NCBI GenBank assembly: GCA_021229015.1
Contig: CM037777.1
Span: 22,318,110 to 22,382,109 of the forward strand
Length of the DNA stretch: 64,000 nt
Origin: Solen grandis
Taxonomy: Eukaryota > Mollusca > Bivalvia > Adapedonta > Solenidae
Direction of reading: 5' to 3'
The position numbers and the translations under genes are program-made. Shown one piece after another: positions 15,501 through 28,799 of this stretch. Position 1 is the first letter of the stretch. Each line of letters opens with the position of its first letter. Under the pieces are notes generated by a model. That model searched no databases. It had not been told where the DNA came from and saw only the letters and a list, made by a program, of their open reading frames with translations.

Positions 15501-18500
15501 TTGGTATACTGTATGCACACTTGTTTTAACTACAATGAACATTGTTATTTATGTCTACTTACAGCCAGTCTGTGTCTATATATAGCTATCTTCTTCACCA
15601 GGTCTCTGCATTTTATACGAACTGAAAAGGGAGTTAATGACAGGTAACAAAAACAAAAAAATTTAACTTTGGATCTAAAAATCATTTTGTATGTTCTTCT
15701 AATCCCCTGCTGTGGTTTAAAATGCTTAACATGATCTTTTGTGATATACATATAAATACACAGGTACCGGTATCCACAGGAATGACAAAGACATGCTAAA
15801 CAATCCAGTGAACTGCTCTAATGGTGGAAAAATTGATCTCGGTGGTTTCCAACTGGAATCATAATGCTAACATTTTTCATACAGATTCATAAAATTGTCT
15901 AGGTATACCATAAAGTTTCTTTGCAAACATTATAATTTTAAACATGTTATTTTTTTATGTCCTCTCATCAAAAGTACATGTTGAAATTTCTGATAGATTT
16001 TTTTTGTATCAAGCTCCTGAGAAAAAAATCATTGGACTTTTTCTATGCTTACAGATACAATGTATGTTGGAAATGAATTAGCAGTTTATCTAGTAAATAT
16101 GTGATCAATGGTTGACCTTGTCAGTAAAAAAATACAACCCCTTACAATAGACAGACCTTAAGTTTACAATGCAAAAACTGAAGAGGTAATAAAACAACTC
16201 AACAATAACAACAACTATTCAAGTTTTTTAAAATCAAAAAGTTTAGTTTAACCCTTTCCCTCATAAAGGAAACCATGAAAAGACCTATGTGAACAGCATA
16301 AAACCAGATCAGCCTGCGAGTAACTCACAGGCTGATCAGGTTTTATGCTGTTCGCTGCTCCTCAGTGGTCTGGAAATGAGGATTTTATAATTAAATTTGG
16401 TAAGGTTTAACTGTGGTTTTCTGCAGATAAGGCTTTATGTGGTACCTATTGAGTGCATTAAAATGAGTCTATATGAGGGAAAGGGTTAAGATCAGACTCC
16501 TGTCATTAAGAGCTTCAATCTAAACAATACATATGTATACCAACATGTTCAGCTAAATAACAATGACATACATGAGACCATAAGCCGTGACCTTGGGCCA
16601 TGTTCAGTAGACATCATTGTAATCTGCTAATCATAACAGCAAAAGAAGTTGTCAGTTATTGGATTAAAAAAAAAGATGTAGCGGCAAATGAGATGGGTGG
16701 CTGTATCATTATGACACACCTTTTTGAAAATTTTACAGTGTATTTGCCCTGGGTACTCAATGGTAGTGAATGCTCATGTACTAATGGGTTTAAAAAAACC
16801 AACAAGAACAGTAACAGAGTAATCCCAACTATAACATGCCATATTTACAGGAGCCACGTCGGGGTGATCTGAGCTTCACCCCCAGACTGTCCATGATCTC
16901 GGCAGCAGCTGTGATACTGGTGTTATCCCCACACCCCGGGGGAGAGTCTGCACACACAGACTCCAGAAGCATTAACTGCTCCTTTGTAAGTTCTCCTTCT
17001 CCCTGTTATTTCTGAAGCATTGGGGTCATTATTTCTTAACGTCTGAGAACAGATGATCATAGGCCATTACTACTGCCAAAATTTTGGCCCAATTCCCCAA
17101 ATAATGTACTGAGAAACCACTCAGCAGTAATGTCTGCCCGAGTTACAGAAAAGTACTTCTGCTCATTCTAATTGTAGCTTTTTAGGTGATTAGCTTTACC
17201 TAAGATAATAGTGAATGAGGAAGAATATGAATCATATTTCATTCTGACAATAATTTAAAAAGCCGCTGCTTTGCACATCAAAAGGGCAAAAGATTTTACA
17301 ACAAAATGTGTTCCTTGGAACATATGCATCACTTGAAGAAAGAAGCATGACGAAAAAAGTTAACAGACAGACTGATGGAAAGATAACAGAGGGTTTTTCT
17401 CTCTTAAAACTTCTATAAGTATTCACACAGTTTTCCCAAAACTGCTATTTACCGAAGGGTTTTTCTTTCTCAAAACTCAAGAAAAGGTTGATTTTATTCC
17501 AAAAAATATGGTATTAGAGCCATTCCCCATTTCCTTAGAATAAAGGACTAGTCTTTCATTTAAAATTTACAACAATCCCTCCAGCTGGGGTGTGAACATA
17601 CCTTTCTGGTCGGTGATGAGATGCTGGATGATAACATCAGTCATGTTGTCCCTGTACGCGTACCTGTCTTTGTACAGACCATGGACCGTGCTGAAGATCA
17701 GATTGTAGTGTGCGATTGTACCATCCTGACATCCCACTGCCTGGAATCAGTACAAGTTTGTGTAAGTCACTGCTTTACAAAAGTATTTCATGCTTATGTT
17801 CATGATTATAGCAATTTATGTAAAACAACCAAGAACTACCCCATATATGGCTTTGACACAAAAGGACTATAATTCTTAAAAAATCCTTGACACAGTTATA
17901 TGCACTTGTCAGCTGATTTGTCGTATCATGATAAACTGTTATTCCAAAAAAGAAGGCATCATCAGTAACTAAATATCTTGTAATGTTAATGTAGGAAGTG
18001 ATTTCTATATAGCCCCAACTTCAATATATAAGATTTTTACTACACCATTACACCAAGATGAGAAAGATACCACATCATAACTATAGAGAACAGATTAGAA
18101 TGAATCAACGACATCAAAGGCGAATTTGACATTTCTAATGAAAGCTTTTCTTAATTTACTACATCACTCCTAAAGTTATCACAGCTCTAAGCAGATGCCA
18201 TACTCACCACATAGTTGGAGTCTGGTCGTACTGTCGCTGCCCACACCCAAGACTGCTGCTCCCCGATGGTTCCCAGCTTGACCCCCTCCTTGGTGTGCAA
18301 GTTACACTGCTTGTTAGCCCCACCGACAACCACATACTCCCCACGAGAAAACCACTTCACAAAACATGGGTCATACCCTAGCTGTCGATCCTTGCCAATC
18401 TGAAATAAAAGAAATGTTTCTAGTTATTTTCCTTTCATTTCCTACAGTAAGTCAACGTACTTTGTACAGGAAGTCATATTTCTCCATCTGAAAGTCAGAC

Positions 18501-21500
18501 TGTTTCAGAATCAGAGAATTGATTTTTATCTTTCCAGTAGCTTCTCTAAGTACCAGTACTTCTGAAAGGAAAATACTTGATATCATACATTCGATAAGTT
18601 AACCCTTTATCTCAGGAATATTCATGTTCAAATTTATGACTTAATGAATGTGAATTATTATTTATTTTTTCTTTGCAAAACAGACTGTATGACCAAACAG
18701 TTTGTTAACAAATTACCATTGTTTGCCATTGCATAAAATGAGTCTATATGAAGTAATGGGTTAAGACAATACCTGTTTGCCAGACAGCTGGTAGAAGGAT
18801 AACCTTTGACCCCAGTCTGCTACTGCCAGAACATCATATGCCTCATCTCTAGGGAAGAAAAACAAGTACATCAAATAAGCACTTCTTTTTTCTCTCAATT
18901 GTTAACAATATTTTATTTTCATAGGAAAACTATTAAGAATAAGAACTGTCCAATGATCCACTCACTCCAAAATGATGATTACTTTTCTTTTAAAAATATA
19001 TAACCAAAAAAAATCTCAATCTTACACAGCAAAGAAGTGGCAATATTCTCCTAAGTTTTTAACAAATCAAACTTAGTGAAGGCATATGTATCTTAAATGG
19101 GTAAAAAAAAAAACATTTTCTGTAAAATAAATTTTACAACATAATATAATGTTCACACGTGTAAAAAAAAATTATTTTTGTTAAAATAAATTTTCCTTTA
19201 ATTCAGGAACTATTCCATTTTCAAAATATCTGAGATGAAAAAAAAAAGATTTGTCTTATATATTTTATTTAGTAAGCTTAAAAGGCCATAAATAGACATG
19301 CAGACTGTGAAGAATTTGTGCTACAATAATTATATTGTATGAGAAAACAGAGGAGACACTATTCAAAGAGCTGTCTGATCTGGGCTTGCTCTGTTTGTGA
19401 GGGCATCAAAACAAGGCTTTATGACGTAAAAGGTAACTTGAAAAAAAAATGGATTAATAACATTTCAGTGTGTAACTATTACCTTGACGGGTTCCACTGC
19501 AGGGACCAGATTGGAGACACGTTGGCTCCCGGCCTCTCTATCTTAACCTTCTCCTCTCCATTCTTCAGAATAAACATAACATTACAAACTAACATTTTTT
19601 TTACAGCCTTTCACATTAAAAAAAATGTCCAAGATATGATATCATTTTATAACATCTTCTTTTCGAAATATCAATTCCAGGCAAAAGGCATAATATAAAA
19701 TTTAGTGAATAAAGCAAATATTCATTGAATCTCTAATGGTTAATTTACTACCTGTTATAACATTTGTAAGAAACAGTTAGATTGGATATCTTTAAAAAGA
19801 AAAGAAAAAAAAACATTTATATCTATAAGGATTACAACATGAGAGAAAAAAATCCAAAGTGAAAAAGCATTAGAGCAATATGACTCTAAAAACCCAATTT
19901 CAGCCCATATCATCCAGATACATACCTTGTTCCTGATGCTGACCAGTCCATTGTAGAGTCCCAGGGCCAAGTACTGACCATCGTTAGTCCAGCTGCAACA
20001 GGTGACACGACTACTGACTTTGTGTTTGGACACAGATTTCTGTTCAGGTGACCACAATCCTGTAGTAGATATATAATTGACCAATTACACCATTGTTATT
20101 ATAAAATATTTTGCACCCTTTCCTTACTCCTTAACCATTAAACAGATTCAAATAAGCGTATCTCTTAAGTTTTAAATAAGAAAATTCTGTAAGTGGTAAA
20201 ATGAGTGATGTCCAAAAGAATTTAGACAAAACTGGCCTCAGAAAGCAAAGGGGTCTGGCATGAAAGGTTGGACATATATCCCTATATATAATACATATAT
20301 AGTGATATATGACCCACCTTTTGTGCAAGACCCCTTTGTCAGAAGGCTGAATTTTTAATTAATAAAAAATTCACACCATAGTACAAGACTACATCTTTGT
20401 TGAAGTCTTATCTTTTGTGGCTTTCATTTGCTATTTTACCAGATATGCTTCTGAAACTTAGTTGAATGTAAGTAACTACCCTAAAATACTAAACGACCAT
20501 TAGTTCTGGGTTCTTAGTTAATTTAATATCTTATGCCTAGTTTTACACAAAATGAAGCCTTTTTCAAAAATTCTCCCTAAAAAGACATATGTTATTAGGT
20601 TACAAAAAATCAAATACATTTACCTTACATCATACATGTAAAAAAATAATGACAACAAACTTTAAATAACAAAACACAAATCAGGTAATAAAACTAAACA
20701 AGAAGATATAAACTATAACCTGCAATTCAGGCAAAAGGCCATAAAAAATTATCAACAAACACAATGAATCTTGTTGAATAATACCTCTTGATGGAAAATT
20801 AATTTTTCTCGTCACATATGTATCCTCATAAAACTCTCCACCATCATACAAACCTAACAGAGGGATACATTTTAAAGTCAAAATATGTTAATAATTCAAA
20901 GTGGGAAAGACAGTTTTGATTCAAAGTTGGTTCAGTTTTTCTAAAAGAGCAGTTTTGTATTCAAAAGAAATAACATTTCATGATGAATGTCAACTAATGT
21001 TCTAAAAGTTTTATCAGTTTTTTTTTTGCCACTTCAAAATGAAGAAACAATGTCTTAAAATTTCATGCTTCCCTTTTCTGTATCCTTTGAAGAGGGAAAT
21101 ATATTCGAGATAACCATGTGAACCAAAACTTAAAAATGAAATCTGTTGAGCCTATGATGAGTTGACGCATTGGACAAGGTATTTCTGGAAACTGTAAACC
21201 AAAGAGGGCAATAACTGTGTCAAAAATCATGGATTTTGCCCAAAGTCAAATTCGCCTTTATTTAATTAGGTTAATTAAGTGTACCAAACTTGGCCTTTAT
21301 TTTATTAGGTTAAATAAGTGTACCTAAAATTATATAAATCTGTCAACCTGTTTATGACCAATCATGACATCATCACTTAATTACCTGAGTACTCATTCAG
21401 TGATGCAAGCAAACAAAGCTTACAATGAAAAAACTGATCAAAAATGATTTTTTTGCCTTACCGAAGTCTGAGACAGCGCAGCTAGCCAGCTGGTGTGTGA

Positions 21501-24500
21501 CAGGGTTGTAGGACATACACTGGATTGCATCATTATGTCTGAAAAAAGAACAATTATGCAATAAATATGAAGAGTGTCTTTGATATCAAGTTATGACAAG
21601 TCTTTCTTAGGTCAAATAAATTTCTAAGTAATAGTAATGACAAATATCATAGCACCACACACAAAAACACATTTAATTAGATTATTTGTAAAGGGCACTA
21701 GGAAAAGGGCAAAATGATGTTTTAGCTAAGGGACATAAGTTCATACACTTTTTGGATTAAATAGGCAACAAAAAAAAATAGTTCTGTTTCTGGTCTCCAG
21801 CCAGAAGAAAAGAGGGTAGGTAGGCAGGGATATTTCCCTCCCCACCCCACTTCAAATGATGCAAAAAGTAAATAAATGTAAAGGAAAGATTTTTAAAAGG
21901 TGGAAATGTAACAAGAGGGCCAAGATGGCCCTGTGTCGCTCACCTGAGTAAGATGGCTGTGTTAGGCATAATGACAAAAAATCTGGCATCTAAAAGTGTT
22001 TTTCTAACATTTGACTAAATGACCTACATATTGATCCTACCTGAATTTGCACTCAACTGGGAATTCATGCAGTCATCATTCATATTAAGTTTAATGAAGA
22101 CTGGGACAAAAATGTTGGCCTCTAGAGTGTTCACAAGGTTTTTCTTAGATTTGACCTGGTGACCTAGTTTTTGACCTCATGTGACTCATTTTCAAACTCA
22201 TCCAATATATCAATTAGACAAACATCCTGACCAAATCTATTGAAGATTGGGCTAAAACTGTGGCCTCTAGAGAGTTCACAAGGTTTTTCTTAGATTTGAC
22301 CTGGTGACCTAGTTTTTGATCCCACATGACCCAATTTCAAACTCATGCAAGATATCATGTAGACAAACATCCTGACCAAAATTTATGAAGATTGGGCCAA
22401 ATTTGTGGCCTCTAGAGTTTTCACAAGGTTTCTAAGATTTGACCTAGTGACCTATTTTTGAACCCACATGACCCAATTTCGAACTCATCCAGAATATCAT
22501 GTAGACAAACATCCTGACCAAGTGTCTGAACATTGGGCCATAACTGTGGCCTGTATAGTGTTCACAAGTTTTTCTAAGATTTGACCTGGTGACCTATTTT
22601 TGACCCACATGACCCAATTTCGAACTCATCCGAGATATCATTAGACAAACATCTGCCCAAAGTTTCATGAGGATTGGGCCAAAACTGTGGCCTCTAGAGT
22701 GTTCACAAGGTTTTTTCTAAGATTTGACCTGGTGACCTAGTTTTTGACCCCACATGACCCAATTTCGAACTCATCCGAGATATCATGTAGACAAACATCC
22801 TGATTAAGTTTGATGAAGATTGGGCCAAATTTGTGGCCTCTAGAGTGTTCACAAGGTTTTTCTAAGATTTGACCTAGTGACCTAGTTTTTGACCCACATG
22901 AACCCAATTCGAACTCATCCGAGATATCATGTAGACAAACATCCTGACCAAGTTTCATGAAGATTGGGCCAAAACTGATGGCTCTTAGAGGGTCACAAGC
23001 AATTTTGTACGGACGACGGACGACGCACGACGGACAAAAGGCGATCACAAAAGCTCACCCGAGCACAAGTGCTCAGGTGAGCTAAAAAGAAATTAGTGTA
23101 GGCCATAAATAAAAAGGTCTGAAGACCAGAAACGAACTATCTTTTTTTTGGCCTAAGCATATTTATCCAAAACTGCAATACTTACGTATACTTAAGTATT
23201 CCTTCTAATTTACTTGTCCATATAATAACACTTTTATCTGCTGATCCTGAGGCAAATCGTTTCCCATCTTTTGCATAGCAAACACAGTGGACGGCATCTT
23301 TGTGACCCTTCAGTGGTTGTATCAATGTCCCATCATTGGTGTCATACACCAGAACACGGTTCCCTGCTCCAACTATGAGCTGGCTTCCATCTGGTTTGAA
23401 GCACAGATCCCAAATACTGAAATTTACAAAATTATTCTCAATTATCACATGTATACCTGATTAAGCCAATCTATGCAAAGTTTCATAGTCAAATGTTTAC
23501 ATGTCTGTAACAGTTTGTTCAAATATAAAATAATAAACCAAGAAGAAATAGTTTAAAATTGTTATAAACATAATATAAAGAATTTCACTGCTGAAATGAG
23601 CACAGTTTGGAAGTGGAAGAAGTAGAACTGCCAGACATCCTTTTTAAGAAGACTTAAAACTTGCAAAAATGCCCAGCAAATATCAGTGACAGTTTACAAA
23701 TGCATTTTACAACAGCGAACCCATACATATACATGATATTCAATCTAGCACATGTCCAGCAAGTTTTAAGTTTGTTTGTTGGGTTTAACATGCCACCAAC
23801 AGTATTTCAGTCATTTGGAAACTGTCTTCTTGAGACAGATATATTGCCATATTGCAATATCATGCCGTAGACATGTGGCAAGATACCACACCCAGTCACA
23901 TTATCCTGACACCAGGCCAGCCAGTTCTGAAACTATATTGATATGCTGCGCGCCAAGCAAGGGAGCTATACAGTACCATTTTTAATGACTATGGTATGTC
24001 ACAGTTGAGGATCTAAATCATGACCTCCCGCTCCCGAGGAAAAGGCTCTAACACTCAACCACTGGAGATGGTCAGCAAGTTAAAGTGGTTCAAAGGACAG
24101 CAAATTCTGTCAAAATGTGAGGATTATCACATGTTGCCAAGCAACACATCCCCCAGGATTGGTTTTCTTGATTATCAGACATTTTGGAAGAGTCAATAAT
24201 GGCCAAGCTAAAATTATGTATTGTACAATCATTAACTTAAAACCACTGGGCATAACCTAAAACTATTAACACTACTCCATTTGATGATTTTCAGATCATA
24301 TCATGATATGTTAAACTAGCCTTCGTAACATAATTATTGCCACTGTAAATACAGTTGGAGTATTGAAAACTTTAATATACAAAATTGGTATTTACTTGAC
24401 TTTACAATTTAGTTTGTAACTCACCACAACCTTGAGAAGATCAATTTTTTTTAAACTATGCATGGAATTAAGCTTAAAAATGTCTGTATGCAGGTCTTTT

Positions 24501-27500
24501 ATTACGGTAATAAGCGGTTGCTGATCAAAACAAGAACTATCACTGAAGATGATGATTACTCCCAGATAACCTGTGTCACAGTTACTGTTAACATGTCAGA
24601 AAGTCCTGATAAAGTTGAAAGATAAAAATTAAAACACTCCATAACCAAGTAAAGTTCTGATGCGCTTATACATGTACCCCCAAGAAAAGATTTTCAACAA
24701 ATATAAAAAAAATTCAGCTGATCATGTCATGCCAAGGATATGTGCAACTTTTGTTGGTACTTCAAAATGCTGTGAAGTTATATCAAAATCTGACCAACAG
24801 TATCTGAGAATAGGGGTTTCAATAAGCAGACGTAGATGTATAATACGTCCTGAACATCCCAAAATATGTCCCAGAATTTGACCCTGGACGTTTTGAAAAT
24901 TCCTCAAAATAGCTCTGTAAGCATCTGTGTATGAGACTGGACATTTCAAAACTGGCAAGCTATGATATGCCTACAATGAGCAAGTAGACCTGGCATTTAT
25001 AACTATTGTGAAGTTAAATGAAAAGTATAGCTAAGAAATATTGTGAACAAAACATCTACACTAAAAACAAAAAAAGGGATGTACTTCATCCAAATTAAGC
25101 CAGTTACAATGTGCCAACGATATAAGCAACTTGGTACTTATTAATGCAGTGAAGTGAAATCAAAATCAGACCATTGGTAGCCTAGATATAGTGTAAAAAA
25201 ATATATTCAGTAAATACATGTATAAAACAGTGCTCAAGCCAGGATTTAACAAGAGCTGTCCATAAGACAGCGCGCTCGACTTTTCTCAGTTGCTAAGACA
25301 CAGTTTTATGGATTTTAATAGTATGGTACATATCAATGATGATATGTTCTAGTTATAGTAGAAGTAACATTGGTGAAATTAGCATGCAGAATCAATTTGA
25401 GAATGTGGTGTGCTGATCCGCCAACTCCAGTGCTAAAATCTGAAATTGTAATTGGTGAAATTAGCATGGAGAATCAATTTGAGAATGTGGTCTACTGATT
25501 CACCAACTGCAAAACAAAACATACTAACGCCATTAAAGAAAGGGCCAATCTTTGATGTTATTAGAGGTTGTTGCCCAACCTATTTGCTATTTGTAAATAC
25601 AGCCAAAAAATATCTAAGTATAAAAGGGTAAAATTGAAAATACACTGCATATAGGATTATGGGCCCTGCCAGTAAAGTTGAGGTAGTGTGGGTAAACAAT
25701 AAATAAGTATTCCAAGTTATGGTGGAATACCTGTGATAGTATTGAAAATATACAACTTTGTAAAAAAATTAACCGTGATTTCGGCTGTTTTCAAGAAGTA
25801 GTACAGCTAGGGTTATGGGCCTTGCTAGTAAGGCAGAGGTAGTGATGGTGAATAAGTCCTTGAAGTTTCAGTCAAATACATGTGATAGTACAACTATGTA
25901 AAACAAGAAAGTCAGTAGAACTGACAGATGCTCCCAGAAGAACGTCATTGTTACAAATAAGGCCTTGGTCAATGGGTGGGAGGATATGTTGAAATCCCCA
26001 TTCCTAAATCATCTATTCTCCTCATCAGATGAGATGTTTTACCAACTCTAACTTGGAGACTTAGTAACAGTTTACTATTTAATATTATAATACGTGTTAC
26101 TCATCAGATCTTTCATTGATTTTTTTTAAGTTTTTATACTACTAAAAATTAAGTCATACATTTCAATGTGTGCTCATATCAAAGAGGTTAACCAACACTC
26201 TTGACATATGACTGGATATTTGAAATAGTGTATAATGGCCTAAACAACAATTAGCTGACATGATTATGATTGACATTACTAGCATATTGAATTTTGTGGG
26301 GTTTTGTTTAAATGATATCTCCTGTTAAATTAGGCAAATGACATGAATATCAGTCAACAACATGGTAGTAGGGGCCATAACTCTCTTAAAAATTGAGGAA
26401 CCAGGTCACGTCGACGATATGCGTATCTACTCTTGGTAATCAAGCTTCCCATATAGTTTCATTGAATTCAAGCCATTAGTTCCTGAGAAATAGCCCGGAC
26501 AAGAATCGTGCAACATGAACTATAGGCCAAAAAGTCAAAGGGCCATAACTCTGCGAAAAATTGAGGAACCAGGTCACGCAGACGATATGCGTATTTACTC
26601 TTGGTGATAAAGCTTCCCATTAAGTTTTGTTGAATTCAAGCCATTAGTTCCTGAGAAATAGCCCGGACAAGAATCATGCAATATGTACTATAGGCCAAAA
26701 AGTCAAGAGGCCATAACTCTTTGAAAAATTTAGGAATCGGGTCATGCTGACGATATGCGCATCTCCTCTTGGTGATAAAGCTTCCCATAAAGTTTCATTA
26801 AATTCAAGCCATTAGTTCCTGAGAAATAGCCCGGAATAGAATCATGCAATATGTACTATAGGCCAAAAAGTCAAGGGGCCTTAACTCTTTGAAAAATTTA
26901 GGAATCGGGTCATGCTGAAGATATGCGCATCTCCTCTTGGTAATAAAGCTTCCCATAAAGTTTCGTTGAATTCAAGCCATTAGTTCCTGAGAAATAGCCC
27001 GGACAAGAATCATGCAATATGTACTATAGGCCAAAAAGTCAATGGGCCATAACTCTGTGAAAAATTGAGGAACCAGGTCACGCCGACGATATGCGTATCT
27101 ACTCTTGGTGATAAAGCTTCCCATAAAGTTTCGTTGAATTCAAGCCATTAGTTCCTGAGAAATAGCCGGACAAGAATCATGCAATATGTACTATAGGCCA
27201 AAAAGTCAAGGGCCTAACTCTGTGAAAAATTAGGAACCGGTCAGCGACGATATGCGATCTCTCTTGGTATTAAGCTTCCCATTAAGTTTTGTTGAATTCA
27301 AGCCATTAGTTCCTGAGAAATAGCCCGGACAAGAATCATGCAATATGTACTATAGGCCAAAAAGTCAAGGGGCCATAACTCTTTGAAAAATTTAGGAATC
27401 GGGTCAGCGACGATATGCGATTCTCTTGGTATAAAGCTTCCCATAATTTTTAATTCAAGCCATTAGTTCCTGAGAAATAGCCCGGACAAGAATCATGCAA

Positions 27501-28718
27501 TATGTACTATAGGCCAAAAAGTCAATGGGCCATAACTCTGTGAAAAATTTAGGAATCGGGTCAGCTGACGATATGCGCATCTCCTCTTGGTAATAAAGCT
27601 TCCCATAAAGTTTCGTTGAATTCAAGCCATTAGTTCCTGAGAAATAGCCCGGACAAGAATCATGCAATATGTACTATAGGCCAAAAAGTCAATGGGCCTT
27701 AACTCTGTGAAAAATTTAGGAATCGGGTCATGCTGACGATATGCGCATCTCCTCTTGGTAATAAAGCTTCCCATAAAGTTTCGTTGAATTCAAGCCATTA
27801 GTTCCTGAGAAATAGCCCGGACAAGAATCATGCAATATGTACTATAGGCCAAAAAGTCAAGGGGCCATAACTCTTTGAAAAATTTAGGAATCGGGTCATG
27901 CTGACGATATGCGCATCTCCTCTTGGTAATAAAGCTTCCCATAAAGTTTCGTTGAATTCAAGCCATTGGTTCCTGAGAAATAGTCCGGACAAGGAAAGTG
28001 TGACGGACGAACGGACGGACGAACGGACGGACGGACGAAGCGGCGACTATATGCGTCACCTTCGGTGAGCATAAAAAATATCATGATTTTGGCTGTTTTC
28101 TAAGTATGAAAGTGGCATAACTTAAGAAGTAGTACAGCAAGAGTTATGGGCCTTGTTAGTAAGGTATAGGTAATGATGGTGAATATGTACTTGAAGTTTC
28201 AGTTGAATACCTTAGATAGTATTGAAGATATACAACTTTGTAAAAACTTTAACCTTGATTTTGGCTGTTTTGTAAGTATGAAAGGGGCATAACTCCAAAA
28301 ATAGGGTAGCCAGGGTTGTGGGCCTTAGAAGTAAGGTAGAAGTGATGATGGTGAATACGTATTTTAAGTTTGGGTGGAATACCTTTGATAGTATTTAAGT
28401 TATTGATGTTTGAAAAAAACTTTAACCTTGTGTTGCAACGCCGATGCCGACGTCCGAGTGACAGTATAAACTCTCATTTTCTTCGAAAAGTCAAGCTAAA
28501 AAGGGCAGGGTGCTAGTGGCCCAAAGAGGCATTTGATCCACGAAGCAATGAAAAAGGGGAGGGTGCAGGAGGGGAGTACCCCCTCCTGGAAGTGGAGTTT
28601 TAATGCTCCTGGAAATTTTTTCAAATTAAGACTTTAAATAAGGCCTCTGGGGTATTTCCTGATTGGAATTTTTCTTCTTATTCCAGTCAAGAGGGTGTCT
28701 TATTTATGTGCTGATTTT

Positions 28719-28799
<81 letters not shown>

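Larger units (their letters stand above)
21761..23156. mobile_element. TTCTGGTC-TIR element interrupted by a pearl-like element
   Basis: The left end (TAGGCAACA, poly-A, TAGTTCTGTTTCTGGTCTCC) and right end (GAAGACCAGAAACGAACTAT, poly-T, GGCCTAA) are inverted over about 38 bp. GGTAGGTAGGCAGGG follows the left end as in the 5178-5380 copy. The middle is occupied by the pearl-like element at 21910-23088. Confidence 0.7.
25902..28078 (+). mobile_element. Pearl-like element (family 6), nested, with ten ~169-bp repeats
   Basis: The 5' end is AACAAGAAAGTCAGTAGAAC. The core holds ten copies of a ~169-bp unit (26369-27990), then (ACGG/AACGG)n and a 3' hairpin (28050-28060 with 28064-28073) ending GCATAAAAA. 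The sequence left of it (CAACTATGTAA) and right of it (CATGATTTTGGCTG) rejoin to make a normal unit of the surrounding element. Confidence 0.8.
25249..28500 (+). mobile_element. Pearl-like element (family 5), host of a nested element
   Basis: The 5' end is AACAAGAGCTGTCCATAAGA. GCTCGACTTTTC at 25274-25285 is inverted with one mismatch as GAAAAGTCAAGC at 28485-28496. Its ~165-bp units (TATGGGCCTTG(C/T)TAGTAAGG; GAATACCT..GATAGTATTGAA; CAACTTTGTAAA; TTGGCTGTTTT) lie on both sides of the inserted element at 25902-28078. A CCGATGCCGACGTCCGAG tract precedes the 3' end. Confidence 0.75.

Noticed and set aside
16600..16872. 90-residue plus-strand frame in an IFT122 intron
   Set aside because: No homology, wrong strand for IFT122, and no supporting splice or promoter signals.
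22737..23048. 103-residue minus-strand frame with internal repeats
   Set aside because: It is the ~145-bp tandem array of a pearl-like element read in one open frame.
26369..27990. CRISPR-like array
   Set aside because: Units are head-to-tail without distinct spacers, and the genome is animal.
27455..28084. Repeated minus-strand open frames with near-identical peptides ([20 protein letters not shown])
   Set aside because: They are translations of the ~169-bp tandem array; each is short, without splice logic or protein-like features.
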